From an uncultured Ruminococcus sp. (GTDB lineage: Bacteria; Bacillota; Clostridia; Oscillospirales; Ruminococcaceae), in NCBI GenBank assembly GCA_947627625.1, contig CANQWR010000011.1, positions 1 to 64,000 on the forward strand: DNA of 64,000 nt, given 5' to 3'. Both the position numbers and the translations under genes were made by a program. Positions 8,642-17,704 of the stretch are shown here, one piece after another (the first letter of the stretch is position 1; every line of letters starts with the position of its first letter). A model generated the notes under the pieces. The model was not told the DNA's origin and did no database searches. It saw nothing but the letters and a program-made list of their open reading frames with translations.

Positions 8642-9497
8642 TATAATAATTAAAATAAATGATCTTCATTTCAGTTACACTGACGAGAGCGGACAGTTGC
8701 CAACAGAGGAGACACTCAAAGGTGTTGATTTCAGCGTAAAGAGGGGAGAATTTTTAGCGGTACTGGGACACAACGGTTCGGGGAAGTCCACCTTGGCGAG
8801 ACACCTGAATGCGATACTCACCCCGACAGAGGGGAGCGTTGAGGTTTGCGGAGTGGACACTTCTGACGAGGACAGAATTTTTGAACTGAGACAGCACATA
8901 GGAATGGTGTTTCAGAATCCCGACAATCAGATAGTTTCGTCAGTAGTTGAGGAGGACGTTGCCTTTGCACTTGAAAATATGGGTGTACCGTATGATGAAA
9001 TGCGGAGCAGGACAGACGAGGCGTTAAAGAGTGTGGGAATGTACGAGTACAGACTGCACTCGCCGTCACAGCTGTCGGGCGGACAGAAACAGAGAATTGC
9101 GATAGCGGGGATAATAGCAATGCGTCCGGAGTGCATAGTACTGGACGAACCGACAGCAATGCTCGATCCGCAGGGCAGAAAAGAGGTCATGCAGGTACTC
9201 AAAAGGCTTAACAGGGATTACGGGATAACAGTCATACTGATAACGCACTACATGGACGAAGCGGTGCAGTGCGGGAGGGTGGCGGTCATGGAAAAGGGCA
9301 GAATAATTCTTGACGGCACACCCGAGCAGATTTTTTCAGAACCCGAAAAGCTGATAAAGACAGGTCTCGGACTTCCGCAGGCAACGGAACTTGCGTGGGA
9401 GCTGAAAAAAGCGGGATATGACGTAAAATTTCCCGTATTGAGCGAGGAAGAGTGTGCGGACGAGATAGAGAGAATAATTAACGCCTTACAGCATTAG
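8631..9497 (+). CDS. ecfA1: ECF transporter ATPase EcfA1
   Basis: This is one of the two ATPases that power energy-coupling-factor vitamin transporters. The 288 residues contain Walker A GHNGSGKSTL near 45, Q-loop FQNPDNQI near 96 (the DNQ form typical of EcfA), ABC signature LSGGQKQR near 145, Walker B IVLDEPTAMLD near 167 and the switch His in ITHYMDE. It starts inside the methyltransferase gene. Its partner ecfA2 is 660 bases away beyond a repeat block, whereas the pair is normally contiguous. Confidence 0.93.
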   Translation: MDSDIIIKINDLHFSYTDESGQLPTEETLKGVDFSVKRGEFLAVLGHNGSGKSTLARHLNAILTPTEGSVEVCGVDTSDEDRIFELRQHIGMVFQNPDNQIVSSVVEEDVAFALENMGVPYDEMRSRTDEALKSVGMYEYRLHSPSQLSGGQKQRIAIAGIIAMRPECIVLDEPTAMLDPQGRKEVMQVLKRLNRDYGITVILITHYMDEAVQCGRVAVMEKGRIILDGTPEQIFSEPEKLIKTGLGLPQATELAWELKKAGYDVKFPVLSEEECADEIERIINALQH

Positions 9498-10136
9498 AAT
9501 TTTTGGGGCTTTGCCCCCCAAGCCCCCACAAGGGGGGTGTGACCCCCCTTGACCCCCAAGATTAAGCAGTAGACTGCCACGGGGGCGGGATTTGTTTCTT
9601 GTGTGGGAATAATCATGGGGGTCCGGGGGTTTTTAACCCCCGGCGGGGGTTTGGGGGCAGAGCCCCCAATGGGGGTTCAGGGGGCGAAGCCCCCTGCCCC
9701 TCATCGTTCCTAAAATGATTTATAATGCCTTACGGCATTAGAATTTTGGGGGGCGTTGCCCCCCAAGCCCCCCACCAAAGGGGCAAAGCCCCTTTGGAAA
9801 CCCATAATTATTTTAGTTTTGCGACTATTCAAGCGTTGGTGAAACTGGACTGAGTTTCCATCATGGGGGGTCTGGGGGCGAAGCCCCCCAACAGCCTATA
9901 AATTAAATCTCTAAAAAAATATAATTTTAAGAAAATTATTTTTTGGGGCAAAGCCCCCTGCCCCCTTATCGTTCTAATAAAAATTTGCACAGTCCCCGAC
10001 AGTCTACAAATAAAATAAATTTCCAAAAAAATATAATTTTAATAAAATTATTTTTTGGGGCGTAGTCCCCCAACGGGTTCAGGAGACAACTGCCCCTTAT
10101 ATTCTAATAGTGGTTTGGGGGCGAAGTCCCCAAAGG
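9498..10136. repeat. Composite repeat cluster splitting ecfA1 from ecfA2
   Basis: Two full composites are present. The first has AGCAGTAGACTGCCACGGGG, the GGGAATAATCATGGGGG module and GGGGGC hairpins. The second starts at the TGCCTTACGGCATTAG hairpin (about 9728) and includes CCAAAGGGGC-AAA-GCCCCTTTGG and two AT-rich near-palindromes (about 9910 and 10030). No gene is seen. Confidence 0.9.
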
Positions 10137-10159
10137 CGTATAATAAAGAAGGTGATAAT

Positions 10160-11038
10160 TTGGCAGTTCTTGAGACAAGGAATTTGACTTATACATACAG
10201 CAAGGGTTCACCGTTTGAGAGGACGGCTGTTGACGATGTGAGTCTGAAAATAGACGAGGGGCTTATAATAGGCGTTCTCGGACACACGGGTTCGGGGAAG
10301 TCCACCCTGATACAGCATTTCAACGGGCTTTTAAGAGCCGATTCGGGACAGGTCTTGCTTGACGGTACGGATATATGGGCGGAAAAGTCCAGAATAAGGG
10401 AAGTGCGTTTTCAGGTCGGGCTTGTCTTTCAGTATCCCGAGTACCAGATATTCGGGGAGACGGTTTTCAAAGACATAGCTTTCGGACCTGCAAATATGGG
10501 GCTTGACGAGAGCGAAATAAAGGGACGAGTTGAACAGTCGGCGAGGGACACAGGTCTTGACATGAGACTTATGGAACGTTCACCGTTTGAGCTGTCGGGT
10601 GGACAGAAAAGGCGTGTGGCAATAGCGGGAGTGATGGCTATGAACCCGAGGGTTCTGATACTGGACGAGCCTGCATCGGGACTTGACCCGAGGGGCAGGG
10701 AGATTATATTTGACTGCATAAGAAATTATCACAGAAGAACGGGGAGTACTGTCATGATAGTCTCCCACAGCATGGAGGACTTAGCCTGTATAGCGGACAA
10801 ATTGCTTGTCATGAACAGGGGGAGAGTTTTCTGTTTTGACGACACGGAGAGAGTTTTTGCAAGGGCAGAGGAACTTGTAAAGATAGGTCTTGACATACCG
10901 CAGGTGACGAGAATTTTTCTGGAGCTTAAAAAGCGTGGAATTGACTTCGGCAAGGAGGTCTACACGGTCGGCTATGCAAAGAGAGTAATCGGAGATTATA
11001 TAGATTATATTAAAATCAAGAGGGGAGAGAGTTTGTAA
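10160..11038 (+). CDS. ecfA2: ECF transporter ATPase EcfA2
   Basis: This is the second ATPase of the ECF module, 292 residues from TTG 10160. AAGGTG lies seven bases upstream, and this start removes an upstream extension that is only translated repeat DNA. Walker A is GHTGSGKSTLIQH, the Q-loop is VFQYPEYQIFG, the signature is LSGGQKRRVAIAG, Walker B is VLILDEPASGLD and the switch is VSHSMED. It pairs with EcfA1 and binds EcfT through the Q-helix region. It ends one base before ecfT starts, so the two are co-transcribed. Confidence 0.93.
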   Translation: MAVLETRNLTYTYSKGSPFERTAVDDVSLKIDEGLIIGVLGHTGSGKSTLIQHFNGLLRADSGQVLLDGTDIWAEKSRIREVRFQVGLVFQYPEYQIFGETVFKDIAFGPANMGLDESEIKGRVEQSARDTGLDMRLMERSPFELSGGQKRRVAIAGVMAMNPRVLILDEPASGLDPRGREIIFDCIRNYHRRTGSTVMIVSHSMEDLACIADKLLVMNRGRVFCFDDTERVFARAEELVKIGLDIPQVTRIFLELKKRGIDFGKEVYTVGYAKRVIGDYIDYIKIKRGESL

Positions 11039-11039
11039 A

Positions 11040-11834
11040 TTGCTGAGAGATATAACGATAGGACAGTATTTTCCGTCGGACAGTTTTGTCCACCGCCTTG
11101 ACCCGAGATTCAAAATAATAATAACACTGATATTCACGGTCACGCTTTTCATAGGCGACAGTTTTTCAAGTCTTGTTATAGGGGGAGTTTACACCCTGAC
11201 GGCAGTTCTTTTTTCAAAGATAAAGATAAGAATGTTTGTAAAGAGCATAAAGCCCCTGATGCCGTTTCTGCTGATAACGGCAGTTTTTAATCTGTTTCTG
11301 TCTGACGGCGGGGAGACCGTATTTGAGTGGAAGTTTCTTAAAATAACAGAGGGCGGAATAGACATGAGTATTTTTATGCTTGTGAGGATAATACTGCTTA
11401 TAGTGGGAAGTTCACTTCTGACATATACAACTTCACCGATAAGTCTGACGGACGCAGTGGAGAGACTTCTGTCACCGCTCAGTCGCTTTGGGTTTCCGTC
11501 ACATGAACTTGCAATGATGATGTCGATAGCACTGAGATTTATTCCCACTCTTATAGAGGAGACGGACAAGATAATCTCCGCACAGAAGGCAAGGGGAGCA
11601 GAACTTGACACGGGAAGTCTTATGACGAGAGTAAAGGGAATGGTCTCTATACTGATACCGCTTTTTATATCGTCGTTCAGGAGGGCGGACGAACTTGCGA
11701 CGGCTATGGAGAGCAGATGTTACCACGGCGGAGAGGGCAGGACAAGGCTAAGACAGCTTAAAGTCACATACAGGGACTATATTGCAGTTACATTCACGCT
11801 TTTATTTACGGGAATTATAATAGCTGTCGGGTGA
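11040..11834 (+). CDS. ecfT: ECF transporter transmembrane coupling protein EcfT
   Basis: EcfT is the membrane scaffold that couples ATP hydrolysis by EcfA1/A2 to exchangeable substrate-binding S components. The 264 residues show several hydrophobic segments and the coupling-helix motifs SAQKARGAELD (near 182) and AMESRCYHGG (near 221), corresponding to the two Arg motifs that bind the ATPases. HRLDPRFK near the N terminus is also typical. No S component is encoded here, as expected for a shared group II module. It starts with TTG and the gene overlaps the next reading frame slightly. Confidence 0.92.
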   Translation: MLRDITIGQYFPSDSFVHRLDPRFKIIITLIFTVTLFIGDSFSSLVIGGVYTLTAVLFSKIKIRMFVKSIKPLMPFLLITAVFNLFLSDGGETVFEWKFLKITEGGIDMSIFMLVRIILLIVGSSLLTYTTSPISLTDAVERLLSPLSRFGFPSHELAMMMSIALRFIPTLIEETDKIISAQKARGAELDTGSLMTRVKGMVSILIPLFISSFRRADELATAMESRCYHGGEGRTRLRQLKVTYRDYIAVTFTLLFTGIIIAVG

Positions 11835-11854
11835 GACAGGGAGAGGACGAGAAT

Positions 11855-14656
11855 ATGAAAAAGAAAGAAAAAGGAGTATTGAAAAAATTTTCTTGGGAGA
11901 TATTGTGCTTTATAATTGCGTTTACGGTGCCGTGCGTTATAATGATGTACGCATTTATGAAAGAGGGCATACACCCCTTTGACATAAAAAAGACTGGGGA
12001 ACTGTTCACATTTGGCGACAAGCAGATGCTTGTAATAGACTTGTGGCATCAGTACTATCCGTTTTTCAGACAGGTCAGGGAGAAACTCATTGAGGGGAGT
12101 TCATTTCTATTTTCGTGGCAGAACGGATTGGGTACAAATTTTCTTGCACTGATAGCGTACTATGCGATGAGTCCGCTGAACTGGCTGTCGGTGTTCTTTG
12201 ACAGTGAACACACGAGAGACGCACTGACTATAATACTTGTCATGAAGATAGGATTTTCGGCAGGATTTTTCAACTGTTTTTTGAGGTACAAACACGGCAG
12301 GAGAGATTTTTCAAGCGTGCCGTTTTCGTGGATGTACGCCCTGTGCAGTTACACGCTCGGCTACTACTGGAATGTGATGTGGTTTGACGGCTTTGCACTG
12401 TTTCCGCTTGTAATGACGGGGCTGACAGCACTTTGCAGGGAGAGAAAGTGGAAGCTGTACACTATTTCGCTTGCACTTGTTTTAATATCGAATTACTACA
12501 TAGGATATTTTATTTGTATATTTTCGGTGTTCATGTTTCTGGGGAGTGTCATATCGGAGGCAAAGGGCATAAAGGACAGTTTTTACAAGATATGGCTGAT
12601 GATACGTTCGTCACTTCTGGGAGGGTGTCTGGGAGCATTTATATTGATACCGTCCTATCTTGCACTGAGACTTACGGACAGTGCGGAGAACAGTTTCCCC
12701 GAAAAGACGGAGTGGTATGAAAAGTGGTACGACATAGCGGGGAATATGATTTCATACAACGAACCCACGCACCTTGAGGGTTTGCCGAATTTTGCGTGCG
12801 GAATACTTGCGGTAATGCTTTTCGGAGTATTTTTATTCTCACTTGGAATAAAAATCAGGGAAAAGATTTCGATGACGCTGATGCTTGCACTGATAGCGGT
12901 GAGTTGCAATCTGAATAAATTAAATTTCATATGGCACGGTTTTCACTTTACAAATCAGTTGCCGTACAGATTTTCGTTTATATTTTGCTTTGTACTGGTG
13001 GCGTGTGCGTACGGTGCATATGATATAATAATCACAAGGGGAGTTAAAATTTATCAGATACCCATGTTTCTGATAGCACCTGTGTTTGTGGGATACTGTG
13101 TAGTCAGGTCACAGGGGGAGGATTTTGAGTTTTCGGGAGCAGTAAAGAGCAGTTGTTTCATAGCGGGAGCGTATTTTCTGATATTTATGGCAGTAAAAAT
13201 ATTCCCGTTCAAAAATATAAAGTTCAGGAATATTTTCATGAATTTAATGCTTGCGGTTTGCATTGTGGCGGAGCTTACGGGCAACGCAGTAAAAGGAGTG
13301 GGAGCGGTCGGAAGTTCGGACTATTCGGGTTATCCGTCAAAATATGAACAGGTCAGAGGACTTCTTGACTACATAGAAGAGAGTGACAAATCGCCGTTTT
13401 ACAGGACTGAAATGACATCTACATATACACTAAACGACAGTGCATTATATGGTTACACAGGACTTTCGCAGTTTTCGTCCTCAGCGAATGTGTCCGTGAC
13501 AAGGCTTTGCACGAGACTGGGGCTTTACGGTTCGCAGGCTGGAAACAGGTACTACTACAGAATTTCGACACCCGTTGTCAATTCGCTTTTCGGTATAAAG
13601 TATTTGGTTTCAAAGTACGGCAAACTGAACACGGGAGAATTTGACTTGGAAAACATAAAGGAGGAGGACGGCGTACAGCTTTATGAAAACAAGTATCCGC
13701 TGTCGCTTGGTTTCATGATGGACAGCGACATTCTGGACATGGAGGACAAAGAGGGAAAAAATCCTTTTGAGTATCAGAATGAAGTCATAGAACGTGCAAC
13801 GGGAGTGAAAAATGCGGTTTTCGGAGCGAAAAAAGTAGCACTTGTGGACTATGAAAATATAGAAGTTGAAAAGAAGTCATACGGCAATTATAGTTTCACA
13901 GTTCCCGACAAAAATATTCTGAGCCGTGCCGTTTACGACTTTGACGGCGGAGAGGGAGAATATTTATACGGCTATGCAAGCGGAGGAAACTGTCAGGATC
14001 TGGTGATAAAGTGCAACGGTTCGACGGTGGACGACGGTGTAGGCATAGAGAAGTACCCGATAGTGTTCCCTATGGGCAACGGACAGGAGAACAAGACCAC
14101 ATCAGTGGAAGTGAAAATAAAGTCCGAAGAGGATTCGGGTTCTTACAAGTTAATGGTGTACGCCTTGAGGGAGAGTGCATTTCGGGAGGCTTACGAGAGA
14201 CTTGCGGACGAACAGCTTGAGATAGACAGTTTTTCGGACACTAAAATAACGGGAAGAGTGAACGCAAAAAACAGCGGTGTACTGTATCTGTCCGTGCCGT
14301 ATGAAAAGGGTTGGAGAGTTTATGTGGACGGCAAAAAGGCGGAGACAGTCCCGGTACTGAATGCGATGTTGGGAGTTGAACTTGATTCGGGAGAGCATGA
14401 TATAAAACTTGTGTATAAGCCCGACGGTTTCACATTGGGAACAATTATAACTTTCACAGCGGTTGCACTGGTAATATTGTTGTCAATATGTGACACGGTG
14501 AGGAGAGCAAAGAAAAAGAGAGCAGGTGGAGAGAGTGAGAAATCTGAAAGTGATGACGGCGTACAGGGGGACGAACTACCACGGATTTCAGATACAGAAG
14601 AACGCATTGACGGTTCAGGAGATACTGGAGAGGAGTCTGTCGAAAGTCCTGAATGA
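11855..14656 (+). CDS. YfhO-family polytopic membrane protein (GT-C type glycosyltransferase)
   Basis: The 933-residue protein begins with a basic stretch and about twelve hydrophobic segments over residues 20-480, then a large extracytoplasmic beta-rich region. It finishes with YVDGKKAETVPVLNAMLGVE and GEHDIKLVYKPDGF followed by a final membrane helix, which is the YfhO pattern. Characterised YfhO proteins take part in glycosylating lipoteichoic acid in Bacillus and Listeria; the substrate here is unknown. ATG 11855 follows GGGAGAGGA; an in-frame GTG at 11831 is less likely. The gene lies between ecfT and truA, which usually adjoin. Its last 122 bases overlap truA in another frame, giving a charged Glu/Ser-rich tail after the last helix. 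Confidence 0.82.
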   Translation: MKKKEKGVLKKFSWEILCFIIAFTVPCVIMMYAFMKEGIHPFDIKKTGELFTFGDKQMLVIDLWHQYYPFFRQVREKLIEGSSFLFSWQNGLGTNFLALIAYYAMSPLNWLSVFFDSEHTRDALTIILVMKIGFSAGFFNCFLRYKHGRRDFSSVPFSWMYALCSYTLGYYWNVMWFDGFALFPLVMTGLTALCRERKWKLYTISLALVLISNYYIGYFICIFSVFMFLGSVISEAKGIKDSFYKIWLMIRSSLLGGCLGAFILIPSYLALRLTDSAENSFPEKTEWYEKWYDIAGNMISYNEPTHLEGLPNFACGILAVMLFGVFLFSLGIKIREKISMTLMLALIAVSCNLNKLNFIWHGFHFTNQLPYRFSFIFCFVLVACAYGAYDIIITRGVKIYQIPMFLIAPVFVGYCVVRSQGEDFEFSGAVKSSCFIAGAYFLIFMAVKIFPFKNIKFRNIFMNLMLAVCIVAELTGNAVKGVGAVGSSDYSGYPSKYEQVRGLLDYIEESDKSPFYRTEMTSTYTLNDSALYGYTGLSQFSSSANVSVTRLCTRLGLYGSQAGNRYYYRISTPVVNSLFGIKYLVSKYGKLNTGEFDLENIKEEDGVQLYENKYPLSLGFMMDSDILDMEDKEGKNPFEYQNEVIERATGVKNAVFGAKKVALVDYENIEVEKKSYGNYSFTVPDKNILSRAVYDFDGGEGEYLYGYASGGNCQDLVIKCNGSTVDDGVGIEKYPIVFPMGNGQENKTTSVEVKIKSEEDSGSYKLMVYALRESAFREAYERLADEQLEIDSFSDTKITGRVNAKNSGVLYLSVPYEKGWRVYVDGKKAETVPVLNAMLGVELDSGEHDIKLVYKPDGFTLGTIITFTAVALVILLSICDTVRRAKKKRAGGESEKSESDDGVQGDELPRISDTEERIDGSGDTGEESVESPE

Positions 14657-15269
14657 GAGCGTGAAGATAGTGGGGTGTTCGAGGACTGACACGGGGGTAC
14701 ACGCAAACGAATTTTGTTTTAACGTAAAGACAGGGAGCAGGATAAGTGAGAGAGGATTTGTCAGGGGAGTAAACGGGGAGTTGCCCGACGATATTTCGAT
14801 ACTCAGCTGTGAGGAAGTCCCCCTTGAATTTCACGCAAGGTTTGACTGCAAGGGCAAGGAGTACATATATAAGATGCACTGTGACGAGTCGAAAAACCCT
14901 TTTGAGACGGATCTGTCACTTCACTACAGGAGAAAACCCGACGTTGAGAGAATGAGGAGAGCGTCACAGCACTTTGTGGGTACACATGACTTTGCATCTT
15001 TTTGTGCAGACTGCACAAATATTTCGGACACAGTGAGGACTATTTACTCAATTGAGATAGAAAATAGAGGAAAATCATTGATACTACTTGTAAAAGGCAA
15101 CGGATTTCTGTATAATATGATTAGGATAATCACGGGCACGCTCCTTGACGTGAGCGAGGGCAGAATAGAACCCGATGACATACCCGTGATTATCGGTGCG
15201 AGGGACAGACTTAAGGCGGGCAGAACTGCACCTGCACACGGTCTGTATCTTAACAGAGTATTTTATTGA
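14535..15269 (+). CDS. truA: tRNA pseudouridine(38-40) synthase TruA
   Basis: TruA isomerises uridines 38-40 in tRNA anticodon arms. From GTG 14535 (GGTGGAGA just upstream) the 244-residue protein begins MRNLKVMTAYRGTNYHGFQ, the conserved TruA N terminus. The catalytic Asp is in CSRTDTGVHANEF near residue 52. NGFLYNMIRIITGTLL near 190 is the C-terminal conserved block. The conserved start lies inside the yfhO frame, so the 122-base overlap is real and not a start-site error. A 22-base A tract follows the gene. Confidence 0.93.
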   Translation: MRNLKVMTAYRGTNYHGFQIQKNALTVQEILERSLSKVLNESVKIVGCSRTDTGVHANEFCFNVKTGSRISERGFVRGVNGELPDDISILSCEEVPLEFHARFDCKGKEYIYKMHCDESKNPFETDLSLHYRRKPDVERMRRASQHFVGTHDFASFCADCTNISDTVRTIYSIEIENRGKSLILLVKGNGFLYNMIRIITGTLLDVSEGRIEPDDIPVIIGARDRLKAGRTAPAHGLYLNRVFY

Positions 15270-15302
15270 GAGATAAAAAATAATAAAAATATTAAAAATA
15301 TT

Positions 15303-15324
15303 AAAAAAAAAAAAAAAAAAAAAA
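15303..15324. repeat. Homopolymer of 22 A
   Basis: An uninterrupted run of 22 A lies between truA and the DUF5711-like gene, after AT-rich ATTAAAAAT repeats. Such tracts are length-variable by slippage and are also error-prone in sequencing. Confidence 0.9.
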
Positions 15325-15366
15325 CCGCAGGCAGAGCCGTAAGCATTAGTAGGGAGTGAGATAGAT

Positions 15367-16512
15367 TTGAGCGTTTCCGGTGGAAAGAAGATGAGAGTCC
15401 GCAGGGGACGGGTGAGGCTGTTTGTATTTATTTTTCTGGTCATAATTGCAGGCGGACTGTTCCTCTCTAAGAAGTGGTGGCTGCCGAAACTCAGAGGACT
15501 TGGAAGCGGTTACGGGACGATAGTGAACAGCGGAGAGCTTGCCGAGGGGAATTTTCCTGTGCAGGTGACGGGCAGTTCTGATTTTCAGGTCAGATATTCG
15601 GACGGATATTTTGTGATACTGAGTGATGCGTACGTCTGTTTTTACAGTGACGACGGGGAACTCCTGAAACGCCGTCAGCACTCCTATACAAATCCTGTTT
15701 TGCGGACAGCGGGCGACAGAACTCTTGTTTACGAGAGCGGAGGAAACGAGATATGTGTTGAGGACAGCGAGGACAGTATCTACACGAAAGAACACAGTGA
15801 AAATATAATGTTTGCGGAGATAAGCCGAGAGGGTTTTACAGCGGTGGTGACATCTTCGGAAAATTACGAGTGTGAGATATTTGTCTACGACCGCAAGGGG
15901 GAACTCATATATGACAGAAAGTGTGTCGAGAGGGTGACGGACATAAGTTTCCGTGATGAGAGCATGGGCTGTGACGTGAGTTACATAAAAGCGGAGAATG
16001 GTTCACTGGTGACATCTGTTCAGGAGATAGATTTCACACAGGACAAGGAGAAGTGGACTTCACAGGGGCTTGACACGGTGGGATTTGAGGTTTACAGTTC
16101 GGATAAGGGAGTATTTGTCATGGGAGCGGATTCCTGCGGATATATAGATTCGAGCGGACAGATAGTCTCATATTACAGATATGACGGACAGCTTGAGGGC
16201 GGCGGCAGTTGCGGAGAGGGTTCGGCAGTAATAGTGAACAATGATTCGAGGAGAAAATATATGCTTGTGCTGTTTGACAGTACGGGCAGAGAGCCGAAAG
16301 TTCTGGAGATGGAGTCTCCCTTAAAGGACGTTACTGTTTCGGAGGGGCTTGTATATGTAATGACAAAGGACATGATACTTGCATATGACTTTGACGGGAC
16401 ACTCCACGCAACAGTCGGAATATCTGATTCATACACGGGATTTGTAAGAGGAGGGGAATACATATTCCTCAGAGCGTTCAACAAGATAGACAGGATAGAC
16501 TATAACGTTTGA
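15367..16512 (+). CDS. Membrane-anchored DUF5711-like beta-propeller protein
   Basis: The 381-residue protein has a basic N terminus and one membrane helix at about residues 18-36 (FVFIFLVIIAGGLFL), then an extracytoplasmic domain rich in short beta strands with repeated D-G turns (SDGYFVILSD, DDGELLKR, DRKGELIYD, DFDGTLHA). This suggests a propeller of PQQ/WD type, as in DUF5711 proteins of Firmicutes. The start is TTG 15367 with AGGGAG 10 bases upstream; an ATG nine codons in is an alternative. No enzymatic motif is seen. It precedes the cvpA-like gene beyond a repeat cluster. Confidence 0.6.
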   Translation: MSVSGGKKMRVRRGRVRLFVFIFLVIIAGGLFLSKKWWLPKLRGLGSGYGTIVNSGELAEGNFPVQVTGSSDFQVRYSDGYFVILSDAYVCFYSDDGELLKRRQHSYTNPVLRTAGDRTLVYESGGNEICVEDSEDSIYTKEHSENIMFAEISREGFTAVVTSSENYECEIFVYDRKGELIYDRKCVERVTDISFRDESMGCDVSYIKAENGSLVTSVQEIDFTQDKEKWTSQGLDTVGFEVYSSDKGVFVMGADSCGYIDSSGQIVSYYRYDGQLEGGGSCGEGSAVIVNNDSRRKYMLVLFDSTGREPKVLEMESPLKDVTVSEGLVYVMTKDMILAYDFDGTLHATVGISDSYTGFVRGGEYIFLRAFNKIDRIDYNV

Positions 16513-16725
16513 GTGGGGGACTGTTAAGGGGGCAGTTGTCTCCCGAACCCCTGAAATTGAAACAGTAGAACATCATGGGGGGTTCGGGGGGATACTTCCC
16601 CCCGACGGGGGTCTGGGGGCAGAGCCCCCAGTGGGGGTTCAGGGGGCAAAGCCCCCTGCCTCCTATCGTTATAATAGGGGGTGTGGGGGGCGAAGCCCCC
16701 CACAAGGCAGAGTTCCCCATAAAAC
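16513..16725. repeat. GC-rich hairpin repeat cluster before the cvpA-like gene
   Basis: The cluster contains an AACAGTAGAACATCATGGGG tag, GGGGGA-TACT-TCCCCC, GGGGGC hairpins with AGA, AAA and GAA loops, and TCGTTATAATAGGGGG. It begins right after the preceding stop codon. Confidence 0.88.
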
Positions 16726-16797
16726 GCCCCCCGAAAAATCCAAACAGATAAATTGAGAGGAGGACAGTGCGGTAATATTTCCGTACTCAGAGGAAAA

Positions 16798-17688
16798 ATG
16801 GGAGCAGAATTTTGGTGGTTTTATGATGTCATAGTATTGGCGGCAGTTCTGGTCAGTGCGTTTTTTGCGGGCAGAAAGGGCTTTGTTACATCGCTGATAA
16901 CACTAATCGGGTATGCGGTCTCTTTAATCATAGCGTTTTCTGTGAGTGCAGGCATATCGGGTTCGGTATATGACGGCACGATAAGGGACAGCAATGCAAA
17001 CAAGCTCGAAAAGAGCATAAGCAAGCAGGATTTCATATCAAAGACAGAGGATTATCTTGAAAATCTTGAATATAATATCAATGTGAATCCTGAGAATCTT
17101 GAAAAGATATTTACGGAGGGCGGAGATATTTCGGGTGAGCTTTACAGTTACGTCAACAACATAAACGGCAAGAAAGTCGCAGAGGAGGGGAAATTCGGCA
17201 TAGAAGTGCGGGAGTGTTACGGAGCTGTTTTCAAGGACATGATATCGAAACAGCTGAGCAAATTTTCAGCGGAGTCTGTTGCGGAAGAGTTCAGGGAGGG
17301 ACAGCTTAGCATAGATGAAGTCGCCCCGCTTCTGATGCAGGAGAACTCAAAAGAAGCGGCGAAGTACATAGCCGAGGAGTTTGTATCGGGGGCGTACATG
17401 AGTATTATAAGACTCATTGCGTTTGTGGTACTGTTTGTGCTGATAGCGGGACTGTTCACAGCGTTTACGAATGCGTTCATGGGCAGGAGCAGTGTTTACG
17501 GCATAGCGACACGTCTCGGAGGAGTGGCGGTCGGAGTTATAAAGGGAGCAATACTTGTATTTGTGATAGCGGTAGTAGTGAGACTATCCGCAATTATGGG
17601 GAGTAATGAGATGTTGTTCTTTAACAACGAAGCGGTAGAAAAGACATTTGTTTTCAGATATTTCTATGATTTCACGGCTAAGATGTAG
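16798..17688 (+). CDS. CvpA-family membrane protein
   Basis: From ATG 16798 (AGAGGA six bases upstream) the protein has 296 residues. An in-frame TTG at 16753 would add 15 polar residues before the first helix. The N-terminal pair of membrane segments with AFFAGRKGFVTSLITLIGY is the CvpA signature. A long hydrophilic region (about 60-195) follows, and then two C-terminal helices around residues 210-275. CvpA proteins are needed for colicin V production in E. coli and affect envelope stress in other species; their mechanism is not known. The gene ends 16 bases before clpE. Confidence 0.72.
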   Translation: MGAEFWWFYDVIVLAAVLVSAFFAGRKGFVTSLITLIGYAVSLIIAFSVSAGISGSVYDGTIRDSNANKLEKSISKQDFISKTEDYLENLEYNINVNPENLEKIFTEGGDISGELYSYVNNINGKKVAEEGKFGIEVRECYGAVFKDMISKQLSKFSAESVAEEFREGQLSIDEVAPLLMQENSKEAAKYIAEEFVSGAYMSIIRLIAFVVLFVLIAGLFTAFTNAFMGRSSVYGIATRLGGVAVGVIKGAILVFVIAVVVRLSAIMGSNEMLFFNNEAVEKTFVFRYFYDFTAKM

Positions 17689-17704
17689 GAGGAGAGAGTA
17701 AACA

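Noticed and set aside
9498-10136. Possible insertion sequence or integron in the repeat clusters.
   Set aside because: No transposase or integrase frame and no consistent terminal inverted repeats with target duplications could be found.
10055-10159. N-terminal extension of EcfA2.
   Set aside because: It is translated repeat sequence; TTG 10160 has a good ribosome site and the conserved start.
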